DNA of 64,000 nt from Pseudomonas hormoni. Its GTDB lineage: Bacteria; Pseudomonadota; Gammaproteobacteria; Pseudomonadales; Pseudomonadaceae. Each line of letters opens with the position of its first letter. Positions within the stretch are counted from its first letter, which is position 1. Both the position numbers and the translations under genes were made by a program. Location: NCBI RefSeq assembly GCF_018502625.1, contig NZ_CP075566.1, positions 1,369,001-1,433,000 on the forward strand. Direction: 5' to 3'. The notes under the pieces were generated by a model. It had not been told where the DNA came from. It was given only the letters and a program-made list of their open reading frames with translations, and did not search any database. Below, piece by piece: positions 56,512-64,000 of this stretch.

Positions 56512-58062
56512 CTAGTGCGCCTCGCCAGCCTTCAACCCCACCGGCAACTTCCTGGTCAGCAACACCGCCAGCATGCTGATCCCCAGCGCAATCCCGACAA
56601 AATGAAACGCATCGTTGTAAGCCATGATCGACGCCTGCTGATGGGCGATCTCACTGAGCTTGCCCAGCGCCGCCGTTTCACTGCCAAACCGGTCCGTCAG
56701 CGACGCCATGCGCTCGGCGACCTGCGGGTTGCTCGGCACGATGGATTCACGCAAATAATCAAAGTAGGTCTTGGTCCGCGCATCCAGCAACGTGGCGAGG
56801 AGGGCGATGCCGATCGCGCCGCCGAGATTGCGCAGGATGTTGAACAGGCTCGACGCTGACCCCGCATCCTGCGGCAGGATGTACGCGGTGGCGATCAACG
56901 AGATTGTCACCATGATCAACGGCTGACCCAGCGCGCGGATGATCTGGATCTGATTGAACTGCGGTCCGGCAAAGTCCGGGTTCAGCACGCCCGAGGAAAA
57001 GCTCGCCATCCCGAATAGCCCGAACCCCAGCGTGCACAGCCATTTCGGCGAAATGACCTTCATCAGTTTCGGCACCAGCGGAATCAGGAACAGCTGCGGC
57101 ACACCCATCCACATGATCACTTCGCCGATCTGCAGGGCGTTGTAGTTCTGGATCTGCGCCAGGTACAGCGGCAACAGATAGATCGAGCCATACAACCCGA
57201 CGCCCATCCCGATGCTGGAAATGCTCGATAAGCCGAAGTTTCGATTGCCGAGGATGCCGAGGTTGATCAGCGGGTTGGGCTTGGAAAACTGCACGATCAC
57301 AAAGGTGATCAGGCTGACCAGCGCGATGCTGCCGAGCGCTACGATCAGGTCCGATTCCAGCCAGTCCTTGCGATGGCCTTCCTCCAGAAACACCTGCAAA
57401 CAACCGAGGCCTATACCGAGGGTGACAATCCCGGTGTAGTCAGTGCTTTTCAGCAGTTCCCAGTGCGCTTCTTTTTTCTCCAGGCCATACATCAGGCCGG
57501 CGATCATGATCAGGCCCGGCGGAATGTTGATGTAGAAGATGTATTCCCAGCCCCAGTTTTCCGTCAGCCAGCCGCCGAGCGTCGGGCCAATGGAGGGCGC
57601 GAATGTGGCGGTCATGGCGAACATCGCCATGCCTTTTGCGCGGTGGTGTTCGGGAAGTTTGATCAGTGTCAGGGTGAACGCCAGAGGGATCAGTGCGCCG
57701 CCGGTGAAGCCTTGCAGCGCGCGGAAAATGATCATGCTTTCCAGGCTCCACGCCATGGAACAGAGCAGGGAGGCGGCAAGAAACCCGAGTGAGACCCACA
57801 CCGCCAAACGGCGCGCCGAGAGCAGCTGCACCAGCCACGCCGTCAGCGGAATCATGATGATCTCCGCAACCAGATACGACGTGGAAATCCATGAGCCTTC
57901 TTCCAGGGTCGCCGACAGCGCGCCCTGAATATCCTTGAGCGACGAGTTGGTGATCTGAATGTCGAGCACCGCCATGAACGCGCCGAGCATCACGCTCATC
58001 ACCGCGATCCAGTCCCGCCGGGTCGGTTCGCCGGCGGGGCGGATCAGTTGATCACCGGCCAT
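56512..58062 (-). CDS. emrB: DHA2-family multidrug efflux MFS transporter (EmrB type)
   Basis: Proton-driven drug exporter with 14 helices, 516 residues. Motifs include AFMAVLDIQITNSSLKDIQ (motif D1), GSWISTSYLVAEIIMIPLTAWL, RALQGFTGGALIPLAFTL (motif C area) and SIGPTLGGWLTENWGWEYIFYINIPPG. It overlaps the upstream EmrA gene by 11 bases, so both are translated together. With EmrA and a TolC-type partner it should form a tripartite pump. Confidence 0.9.
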   Translation of the reverse strand: MAGDQLIRPAGEPTRRDWIAVMSVMLGAFMAVLDIQITNSSLKDIQGALSATLEEGSWISTSYLVAEIIMIPLTAWLVQLLSARRLAVWVSLGFLAASLLCSMAWSLESMIIFRALQGFTGGALIPLAFTLTLIKLPEHHRAKGMAMFAMTATFAPSIGPTLGGWLTENWGWEYIFYINIPPGLIMIAGLMYGLEKKEAHWELLKSTDYTGIVTLGIGLGCLQVFLEEGHRKDWLESDLIVALGSIALVSLITFVIVQFSKPNPLINLGILGNRNFGLSSISSIGMGVGLYGSIYLLPLYLAQIQNYNALQIGEVIMWMGVPQLFLIPLVPKLMKVISPKWLCTLGFGLFGMASFSSGVLNPDFAGPQFNQIQIIRALGQPLIMVTISLIATAYILPQDAGSASSLFNILRNLGGAIGIALLATLLDARTKTYFDYLRESIVPSNPQVAERMASLTDRFGSETAALGKLSEIAHQQASIMAYNDAFHFVGIALGISMLAVLLTRKLPVGLKAGEAH

Positions 58063-59101
58063 CGTCAGGGGTGTCTTTGATGTTCACTTTGGCGGTGACC
58101 GACATGCCCGGACGAATCTTGCCGTGCAGCGGGCTGTCCGCGGCGAAGGTCAGTTTTACCGGAATCCGTTGTACGACTTTGGTGAAGTTGCCGGTGGCAT
58201 TGTCTGGCGGCAACAGGCTGAACTGCGCGCCTGAGGCAGCGAACAGGCTGTCGACCCGCGCTTCAATCGGCGTGTCGCTGTAGGCGTCGAAAGTCAGTTC
58301 GGCTTTCTGGCCGGGCTGCATGCGGCCGATCTGGGTTTCCTTGAAGTTGGCCTGAATCCAGATGTCCTGGTCCGGGACGATCGACATCAGATAAGCGCCG
58401 GCCTGCACGTATTGGCCTTCGCGGGCGGCACGCTGACCAATCATGCCGCTGATGGGGGCGTGGATTTCGCTGCGGGTCAGGTTCAGTTCCGCCTGGGCCA
58501 GATCGGTTTTGGCGTTGGCGATCATGGCGTCGAGGCGCTTGATTTCGGCGCTCAGGGAATTGACTTGCTGGCGCTGACTTTGAGCATCCGCCTGGGCTTT
58601 GGTCACCTGCGAGCGGGCGATGTGGTTGTCGGCGGAGAGGGTGGTTACCCGCTCTTCGGAAACGTAGCCCGGTTTGCGCAAGGTTTGCGCGCGAGACAAA
58701 TCGATTTGCGAGCGACCGAGGCTGGCCTGGCTGGACGCAACTTGCGCTTCGCTGGAGGCAATCAGGCTGGCTTGCTGGGTCAGTTTGCTCTGGGCTTGCA
58801 GGCGTTCGGCCTGGCGGGTGGCGAGAGCGGCGTTGGCGCGGTCGACGGCGAGGTGGAAATCATCGCCTTCGAGCTTGATCAGCAACTGGCCTTTCTCGAC
58901 GTGCTGGTTGTCCTGCACCAGCACCTGATCGATGCGCGCGCCCAACTGGCTCGACACACGGGTGATCTCGCCCTGGACATAGGCGTTGTCGGTGCTTTCA
59001 TAAAACCGTCCCTTGAAGAACCACTGGGCAAAAAAGCCCCCGGCAATCAGCAGGACGATCAACAGGAAAATAAACAGGCGACGCTTGAGTTGGGCAGGCA
59101 T
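58052..59101 (-). CDS. emrA: EmrA/HlyD-type periplasmic adaptor
   Basis: A 349-residue adaptor of a tripartite efflux pump. An inner-membrane anchor (FIFLLIVLLIAGGFFAQWFF) precedes the barrel start STDNAYVQGEITRVSSQLGARIDQVLVQDNQ. A long coiled hairpin follows (about 80-190, rich in Ala, Gln and Ser), then SGMIGQRAAREGQYVQAGAYLM and a beta-barrel. The start is taken at 59101, next to the membrane anchor. An in-frame ATG at 59158 would add 19 residues. No TetR-type regulator of it is adjacent. Confidence 0.88.
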   Translation of the reverse strand: MPAQLKRRLFIFLLIVLLIAGGFFAQWFFKGRFYESTDNAYVQGEITRVSSQLGARIDQVLVQDNQHVEKGQLLIKLEGDDFHLAVDRANAALATRQAERLQAQSKLTQQASLIASSEAQVASSQASLGRSQIDLSRAQTLRKPGYVSEERVTTLSADNHIARSQVTKAQADAQSQRQQVNSLSAEIKRLDAMIANAKTDLAQAELNLTRSEIHAPISGMIGQRAAREGQYVQAGAYLMSIVPDQDIWIQANFKETQIGRMQPGQKAELTFDAYSDTPIEARVDSLFAASGAQFSLLPPDNATGNFTKVVQRIPVKLTFAADSPLHGKIRPGMSVTAKVNIKDTPDDGR

Positions 59102-59321
59102 GGGGCAAACTGTAGTCGAGAAATTGTAAGGAAAGTTATCAGCAGGTGAATCTGGCATACAGTCGATAGTGGGTAAATGCCATCGGCTGATAATCCATCA
59201 TTCATCGCGGCTCAAGCACTTTGTAGACGCAAACTTGGCTTAAATGCCCTGCTTACTGGAGCCGGGCGGGCAACGCCTGTTACCATTCGCCCTTTGTTTT
59301 ATCTTCATTTCGAGACTTGCC

Positions 59322-60803
59322 ATGACCACCGTCCGCACGCGCATCGCGCCATCGCCTACCGGGGACCCCCACGTAGGTACCGCTTACATCGCTTTGTTCA
59401 ACTACTGCTTTGCCAAGCAGCACGGCGGTGAGTTCATCCTGCGGATCGAAGACACCGATCAATTGCGTTCGACCCGCGAGTCCGAACAGCAGATTTTCGA
59501 CGCCCTGCGCTGGCTGGGTATCGACTGGAGCGAAGGTCCGGACGTTGGCGGCCCGCACGGTCCGTACCGTCAAAGCGAGCGCGGTGACATCTATCAGAAG
59601 TACTGCCAGCAACTGGTCGAGATGGGGCACGCGTTCCCGTGCTTCTGCACCGCCGAAGAACTGGACCAGATGCGCGCCGAGCAAATGGCCCGCGGCGAAA
59701 CCCCGCGTTACGACGGTCGTGCACTGTTGCTCTCCAAGGAAGAAGTCGCGCGCCGCCTGGCCGCCGGCGAGCCGCACGTGATCCGCATGAAAGTGCCGAG
59801 CGAAGGCGTGTGCGTGGTGCCGGACATGCTGCGTGGCGACGTCGAGATCCCGTGGGATCGCATGGACATGCAAGTGCTGATGAAGACCGACGGCCTGCCG
59901 ACGTACTTCCTGGCCAACGTGGTCGATGACCACCTGATGGGCATCACCCACGTTCTGCGCGGCGAAGAGTGGCTGCCTTCGGCACCGAAGCTGATTCTTC
60001 TGTACGAATACTTCGGCTGGGAACAACCGGAGCTGTGCTACATGCCGCTGCTGCGTAACCCGGACAAGAGCAAGCTGTCCAAGCGCAAGAATCCGACCTC
60101 GGTGACGTTCTACGAGCGCATGGGTTTCATGCCGGAAGCGATGCTCAACTACCTCGGGCGCATGGGGTGGTCGATGCCGGACGAGCGCGAAAAGTTCTCG
60201 CTGCAGGAAATGGTCGACAACTTCGACCTGAGCCGCGTCTCCCTCGGCGGGCCGATTTTCGACATCGAGAAGCTGTCGTGGCTCAACGGCCAGTGGCTGC
60301 GTGATTTGCCGGTGGAAGAGTTCGCGTCGCGCCTGCAAACCTGGGCACTCAACCCTGAATACATGATGAAGATCGCGCCGCACGTGCAGGGCCGCGTTGA
60401 AACCTTCAGCCAGGTCGCACCGCTGGCCGGTTTCTTCTTCGCCGGTGGCGTGAACCCGGATGCCAAGCTGTTTGAATCGAAGAAGCTGTCGGGCGATCAG
60501 GTTCGTCAGTTGATGCAGTTGATCCTGTGGAAGCTCGAAAGCCTGCGTCAGTGGGAAAAAGACAGCATCACCGCAACGATTCAAGCGGTGGTCGAATCCC
60601 TGGAGCTGAAGCTGCGTGACGCCATGCCGCTGATGTTCGCTGCAATCACTGGCCAGGCGAGCTCGGTGTCGGTGCTCGATGCGATGGAAATCCTCGGCCC
60701 GGACCTGACGCGTTTCCGTCTGCGTCAGGCGATCGACTTGCTCGGTGGCGTGTCGAAGAAGGAAAACAAGGAGTGGGAAAAACTGCTGGCGAATATCGCC
60801 TGA
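59322..60803 (+). CDS. gltX: glutamate-tRNA ligase
   Basis: Class I aminoacyl-tRNA synthetase, 493 residues. HIGH motif as [20 protein letters not shown]-like loop [12 protein letters not shown], and the tRNA-stem contact region [13 protein letters not shown] are seen. The C-terminal anticodon-binding part ends LLANIA. The ATG at 59322 begins [13 protein letters not shown], the family start. The gene lies close to two tRNA-Glu genes, its own substrate. Confidence 0.97.
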   Translation: MTTVRTRIAPSPTGDPHVGTAYIALFNYCFAKQHGGEFILRIEDTDQLRSTRESEQQIFDALRWLGIDWSEGPDVGGPHGPYRQSERGDIYQKYCQQLVEMGHAFPCFCTAEELDQMRAEQMARGETPRYDGRALLLSKEEVARRLAAGEPHVIRMKVPSEGVCVVPDMLRGDVEIPWDRMDMQVLMKTDGLPTYFLANVVDDHLMGITHVLRGEEWLPSAPKLILLYEYFGWEQPELCYMPLLRNPDKSKLSKRKNPTSVTFYERMGFMPEAMLNYLGRMGWSMPDEREKFSLQEMVDNFDLSRVSLGGPIFDIEKLSWLNGQWLRDLPVEEFASRLQTWALNPEYMMKIAPHVQGRVETFSQVAPLAGFFFAGGVNPDAKLFESKKLSGDQVRQLMQLILWKLESLRQWEKDSITATIQAVVESLELKLRDAMPLMFAAITGQASSVSVLDAMEILGPDLTRFRLRQAIDLLGGVSKKENKEWEKLLANIA

Positions 60804-60813
60804 CGACACGGCC

Positions 60814-60905
60814 TTGTGGGAGCGTGGCTTGCCCGCGAAGAACGATGACGCGGTGTAACCGATACACCGCGGCGTCAAATTCGCCGGCAAGCCTGGCTCC
60901 TACAG
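60814..60905. repeat. imperfect REP pair
   Basis: Arms near 60814-60840 and 60879-60905 (GGGAGCGTGGCTTGCCCGCG and GCCGGCAAGCCTGGCTCCTA) with mismatches. The loop has a further inverted repeat, GCGGTGTA/TACACCGC. Confidence 0.75.
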
Positions 60906-61040
60906 ATCCAGTAACCACCGGATTTACGGGGGCAGGGCGGTAAGTGATTGTTATGTCGGCAAAAAAGTTTGGAAATTGTTAAAAATAAATTTGACACGTT
61001 TCCGAAGCGCCATTAAGATTCGCCCCGTCCTCAGCGATGA

Positions 61041-61116
<76 letters not shown>

Positions 61117-61195
61117 ATTTACACTTCAAGGTCTGGCCACACCGGCCTTGAAGGGATCAACACTCAGCGTTGATCAGTTGTATAGAAGGGTTTGC

Positions 61196-61271
61196 GTCCC
61201 CTTCGTCTAGTGGCCTAGGACACCGCCCTTTCACGGCGGTAACAGGGGTTCGAGTCCCCTAGGGGACGCCA
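61196..61271 (+). tRNA. tRNA-Glu (anticodon TTC), copy 1
   Basis: 76 nt with encoded CCA. Anticodon loop CTTTCAC gives TTC, within stem CCGCC/GGCGG. Preceded by the 79-bp spacer that carries a GATCAAC/GTTGATC hairpin. Confidence 0.96.
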
Positions 61272-61324
61272 GTTTTACAGAAGCGATGTTGCAAGATGTC
61301 GCTCCGCCGCGAGGCGAAAAATCC

Positions 61325-61400
<76 letters not shown>

Positions 61401-61480
61401 ATTTTACAGTTCAAGGTCTGGCCACACCGGCCTTGAATCGATCAGCTCTCAGCACTGATCAGTTGTATAGAAGGTTTTGC

Positions 61481-61556
61481 GTCCCCTTCGTCTAGTGGCC
61501 TAGGACACCGCCCTTTCACGGCGGTAACAGGGGTTCGAGTCCCCTAGGGGACGCCA
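61481..61556 (+). tRNA. tRNA-Glu (anticodon TTC), copy 2
   Basis: Identical to copy 1. Followed by terminators. Confidence 0.96.
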
Positions 61557-61562
61557 CGATTA

Positions 61563-61613
61563 CCCGCTCTGCGGGATTTTATAAGGGTCATTCAATTATT
61601 GAATGGCCCTTTT
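61563..61613 (+). terminator. tandem terminators after tRNA cluster
   Basis: CCCGC-TCT-GCGGG (61563-61575) followed by ATTTTAT, then GGGTCATTCAA/TTGAATGGCCC (61585-61608) and a TTTTG run. Two hairpins end the tRNA transcript. Confidence 0.8.
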
Positions 61614-61704
61614 GTTTGTCTGGCGTTTGGCCAAATCCCCTCATTTCTTTCAAACTGCGCATCAGACCAACGGTCACACTCACGACTTGCGTAAAATTAT
61701 TATG

Positions 61705-61717
61705 AGAATAATATTCT
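61705..61717. promoter_or_regulatory. candidate TetR operator
   Basis: AGAATAATATTCT is a 13-bp palindrome 24 bases before the TetR ATG, in an AT-rich promoter, fitting autoregulation. Confidence 0.55.
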
Positions 61718-61740
61718 AGTCGTAATATTCGGAGGCAACG

Positions 61741-62280
61741 ATGAACGATAAAAAAGCTCAAACCCGCGAACGCATCCTCAAGGCCGCCAGCGCAGCGCTG
61801 ATTCAGCGCGGCCCGGCCGAACCGAGCGTGGGTGAAGTGATGGGCGCAGCCGGCCTGACGGTTGGCGGCTTCTATGCGCATTTCGAAAGCAAGGACGCGA
61901 TGATGCTGGAAGCGTTCAAGCAACTGCTCGGTCATCGCCGTGGCCTGATCGCTGACATGGACACTGAATTGACCGGCGAAGAGCGTCGCGCGTTGGTGGC
62001 TGCGTTTTACCTGTCACGCAAACACCGTGATTCCTCTGAGTCGGCGTGCCCGATCCCGGCGTCTGTCGGCGAGCTGGGGCGTCTGCCGGACGCGTTTCGT
62101 GTGGCGTTGAATGAGCATGTGGAAATGATGGTCGCGCAGTTGGCGGCCAGCCCGGAAGACACCGACAAAGCCCTGGCCGACATGGCCTTGATGGTCGGTG
62201 GTCTGGCTCTGGCGCGGGCGCTGGGGCCAGGAGAATTGTCCGATCGATTGCTGCGTGCCGCCAAGTCGGCGGTGTTATGA
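61741..62280 (+). CDS. TetR-family transcriptional regulator
   Basis: A 179-residue regulator. The helix-turn-helix is RERILKAASAALIQRGPAEPSVGEVMGAAGLTVGGFYAHFESK. The C-terminal part has AFYLSRKHRDSSESACPIPA, a form seen in TetR_C_11-like groups. GGAGG lies 7 bases before the ATG. The hydrolase gene follows after 31 bp, so the two are likely one operon, possibly under self-repression. Confidence 0.88.
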   Translation: MNDKKAQTRERILKAASAALIQRGPAEPSVGEVMGAAGLTVGGFYAHFESKDAMMLEAFKQLLGHRRGLIADMDTELTGEERRALVAAFYLSRKHRDSSESACPIPASVGELGRLPDAFRVALNEHVEMMVAQLAASPEDTDKALADMALMVGGLALARALGPGELSDRLLRAAKSAVL

Positions 62281-62311
62281 CCTGAAGGCAATGGCCTGAG
62301 GAGTGAGAGCG

Positions 62312-63145
62312 ATGAGCACGTTAAAGTGGGTTCGTGGCGTTAATGGCACCTTGGGCTGGTTTGCACCGAAACTGGTCGCGAGCAAAATGCGACTGGCATT
62401 CATGACGCCGCGGGATCTGCCGCCGCGTGACTGGGAATTGCCGCTGCTGGCGAAATCCGAGCGCATCACTTTACGTTTCGGCCTGTCGGCGTTGCGCTGG
62501 GGACAAGGCCCGGCGGTGTTGCTGATGCACGGTTGGGAGGGCCGGCCGACGCAGTTTGCCAGTCTGATCACCGCGCTGGTGGATGCCGGTTACACCGTCG
62601 TTGCGCTGGACGGCCCTGCGCATGGTCGCTCACCGGGCAATGAAGCAAATGTCGTGCTGTTCGCCCGGGCCATGCTCGAGGCCGCCGCCGAGTTGCCGCC
62701 ACTGCAGGCGGTCATCGGTCACTCGATGGGCGGTGCCAGCGCCATGCTCGCCGTCCAGTTGGGGTTGCGCACTGAAACCCTGGTGACGATTGCTGCGCCG
62801 GCGCGGATTCTCGGGGTGCTGCGTGGTTTCGCTCGCTATGTGCGACTGCCGCCAAAAGCTCGTTCGGCGTTCATTCGCCAGGTCGAAAAAGACGTCGGCA
62901 TGCGCGCCGCTGCACTGGATGTCTCGCACTATCAACTCGACATGCCTGGGCTGATCGTTCACGCCGAAGACGACTGCTTCGTTCCGGTCAAGGAATCCCA
63001 ACTGATCAATGAAGCCTGGTTCGACAGCCGTCTGTTGCGACTGGAAGAGGGTGGTCATCAACGGGTATTGGCTGACCCTCGGGTGATTGATGGCGTGTTA
63101 TCACTGCTGGCCGGCCGCAGCCTGCAATCGCGCCAATCGGCCTGA
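62312..63145 (+). CDS. alpha/beta hydrolase
   Basis: A 277-residue hydrolase. The oxyanion and nucleophile parts are LLMHGWEGRPTQF and VIGHSMGGASAML (Ser in GHSMGG). The acid is in HAEDDCFVPVKES and the His in EEGGHQRVL. It resembles esterases or lipases of unknown substrate. GAGGAG lies 9 bases before the ATG at 62312. It is directly downstream of TetR, suggesting that the regulator senses a related compound. Confidence 0.85.
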   Translation: MSTLKWVRGVNGTLGWFAPKLVASKMRLAFMTPRDLPPRDWELPLLAKSERITLRFGLSALRWGQGPAVLLMHGWEGRPTQFASLITALVDAGYTVVALDGPAHGRSPGNEANVVLFARAMLEAAAELPPLQAVIGHSMGGASAMLAVQLGLRTETLVTIAAPARILGVLRGFARYVRLPPKARSAFIRQVEKDVGMRAAALDVSHYQLDMPGLIVHAEDDCFVPVKESQLINEAWFDSRLLRLEEGGHQRVLADPRVIDGVLSLLAGRSLQSRQSA

Positions 63146-63193
63146 GCATCCGTTACACTGCCCCGGTCGACATAATCTGACCGGGAGTGGGGC

Positions 63194-63631
63194 ATGGGCT
63201 GGGATCGGGCAACGCCATTTATCATCGATCTGGAAGTGGGCGCCGAGGACATCGACGGGCTGGGTCACGCGAATAACGCGGTGTACGTGACCTGGCTCGA
63301 GCGCTGCGCCTGGCGTCACTCTCAGCGACTGGGTCTGGATCTGGTCGAGTATCGGCGGCTGGATCGGGCGATGGCGGTGGTGCGGCACGAGATCGATTAC
63401 CTGGCCGCGGCCTACGAGGGCGATGAGTTGCAGCTGGCGACCTGGATCGTCGATTGGGATCAGCGTCTGAAAATGACCCGGCACTTCCAGCTGAAACGTC
63501 CCAGCGACAACACCACGTTGCTGCGGGCGCAAACCACGTTTGTCTGTATCGAATTGTCCACGGGCAGGCCCAAGCGCATGCCTGCAGAGTTCATTGAAGG
63601 CTATGGCCCGGCGTTGCAAGTTGCGAGCTGA
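63194..63631 (+). CDS. YbgC/4HBT-family acyl-CoA thioesterase
   Basis: A 145-residue hotdog-fold thioesterase. The signature DIDGLGHANNAVYVTWLERCAW carries the active Asp/Asn region, followed by VVRHEIDYLAAAYEGDEL. Such enzymes cleave short to medium acyl-CoA esters. A start at 63194 (ATG, GTG 8 bases up, GGGAG 6-10 bases up) matches family length. It is followed by a REP pair. Confidence 0.87.
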   Translation: MGWDRATPFIIDLEVGAEDIDGLGHANNAVYVTWLERCAWRHSQRLGLDLVEYRRLDRAMAVVRHEIDYLAAAYEGDELQLATWIVDWDQRLKMTRHFQLKRPSDNTTLLRAQTTFVCIELSTGRPKRMPAEFIEGYGPALQVAS

Positions 63632-63638
63632 CACGGTC

Positions 63639-63734
63639 CTGTGGCGAGGGAGCTTGCTCCCGTTGGACCGCGAAGCGGTCCCCTGCAATGGAGAGTGCTG
63701 CGCACTCTAACGGGAGCAAGCTCCCTCGCCACAG
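63639..63734. repeat. REP pair (GGGAGCTTGCTCCC subtype)
   Basis: Perfect 26-nt arms at 63639-63664 and 63709-63734, the same subtype as the pair after rssC. A GAGAGTGCTGCGCACTCT hairpin lies in the loop. Confidence 0.9.
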
Positions 63735-63803
63735 AGGTATGAACAAGTCTTTCGACAGGGAATCCAGTAAACTGCCGCACGTTTTTCGTCGAGTGTGTTT
63801 TTC

Positions 63804-64000
63804 ATGCAAATTGCTTTGGCACCCATGGAGGGGTTGGTCGACAACATCCTGCGGGACGTGCTGACCCGTGTGGGCGGTATCGATTGGTGCGTGACCGAGT
63901 TCATCCGGATCAACGATCAGTTGCTCACGCCTGCCTATTTCCACAAGTTCGGTCCTGAACTGCTGACGGGTGCGCGCACCGCGTCTGGCGTGCCGTTGCG
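63804..64000 (+). CDS. dusC: tRNA-dihydrouridine(16) synthase DusC (5' part)
   Basis: The start of a Dus enzyme: [39 protein letters not shown] with WCVTEF is the DusC pattern, which modifies U16. The active Cys and C-terminal domain lie past the window end. Ribosome site is weak, but the frame is open and the family start is clear. Confidence 0.9.
   Translation, partial: MQIALAPMEGLVDNILRDVLTRVGGIDWCVTEFIRINDQLLTPAYFHKFGPELLTGARTASGVPL

Noticed and set aside
59280..60890. 536-codon minus-strand open frame
   Set aside because: It is antisense to gltX; composition and absence of motifs mark it as a shadow.

Overview
The window is chromosomal DNA of a Pseudomonas species, most likely of the P. 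fluorescens/P. putida side of the genus. Supporting signs are the high GC content, the paired REP palindromes between genes, the lexA-sulA pair beside psrA and nagZ, the mfd/gap/sth/lol series, the copRS-queF-mlaA-rssBC-tal series, and the uvrB-emrAB-gltX-tRNA series. As I recall P. aeruginosa PAO1, these three blocks lie apart there, so the window reads as conserved Pseudomonas backbone in a different order. No prophage, insertion sequence, integrase or CRISPR array was seen. All comparisons with other genomes are from memory.

Layout. 1-6.3 kb: end of topA, two small conserved genes, the SOS repressor and division inhibitor lexA-sulA with two LexA boxes, the fatty-acid-responsive regulator psrA with two operators, then nagZ and a methylthioinosine phosphorylase gene. 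6.4-13.2 kb (minus strand): mfd, csiV and an SNF2/SWIM helicase. 13.5-23.9 kb: a long-form GAPDH, an MHS-family transporter, apbE, sthA, a glycerophosphodiesterase and PilZ pair, and a lolC-lolD-lolE lipoprotein export cluster split by an intrinsic terminator. 23.9-28.1 kb: an unrecognised gene, the copRS copper two-component system, a divergent cupredoxin, and queF. 28.3-34.8 kb: DUF4404, a HAD-like protein that has lost its nucleophile, mlaA, a PilZ protein, rssB-rssC, tal and dusA.

35-49 kb is the accessory part. It holds a DUF2628 membrane protein, two related mini-lipoproteins (one cut short), an orphan small gene, a PheC-like periplasmic protein, and a PAS histidine kinase overlapping an RsbQ-type alpha/beta hydrolase. 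These are followed by two L,D-transpeptidases, a LysR/HAD/class II aldolase group, a diguanylate cyclase, a GNAT, exonuclease III, an arylamine N-acetyltransferase and a BrnTA toxin-antitoxin pair. 50-64 kb: a purine permease with a palindrome-rich promoter, tRNA-Asn, two tiny genes, an aromatic aminotransferase, uvrB, emrAB, gltX, a tandemly duplicated tRNA-Ala/tRNA-Glu unit, a TetR regulator, a hydrolase, a thioesterase and the start of dusC.

The most unusual unit is the RsbQ-like hydrolase translationally overlapping a PAS sensor histidine kinase (37.6-39.5 kb). In Bacillus, RsbQ feeds a PAS-PP2C phosphatase (RsbP) to report energy stress. Here the same sensing pair appears joined to a histidine kinase without a nearby response regulator. 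DNA repair and damage genes (lexA, sulA, mfd, uvrB, xthA) and envelope genes (lol, mla, csiV, nagZ, L,D-transpeptidases) are well represented.
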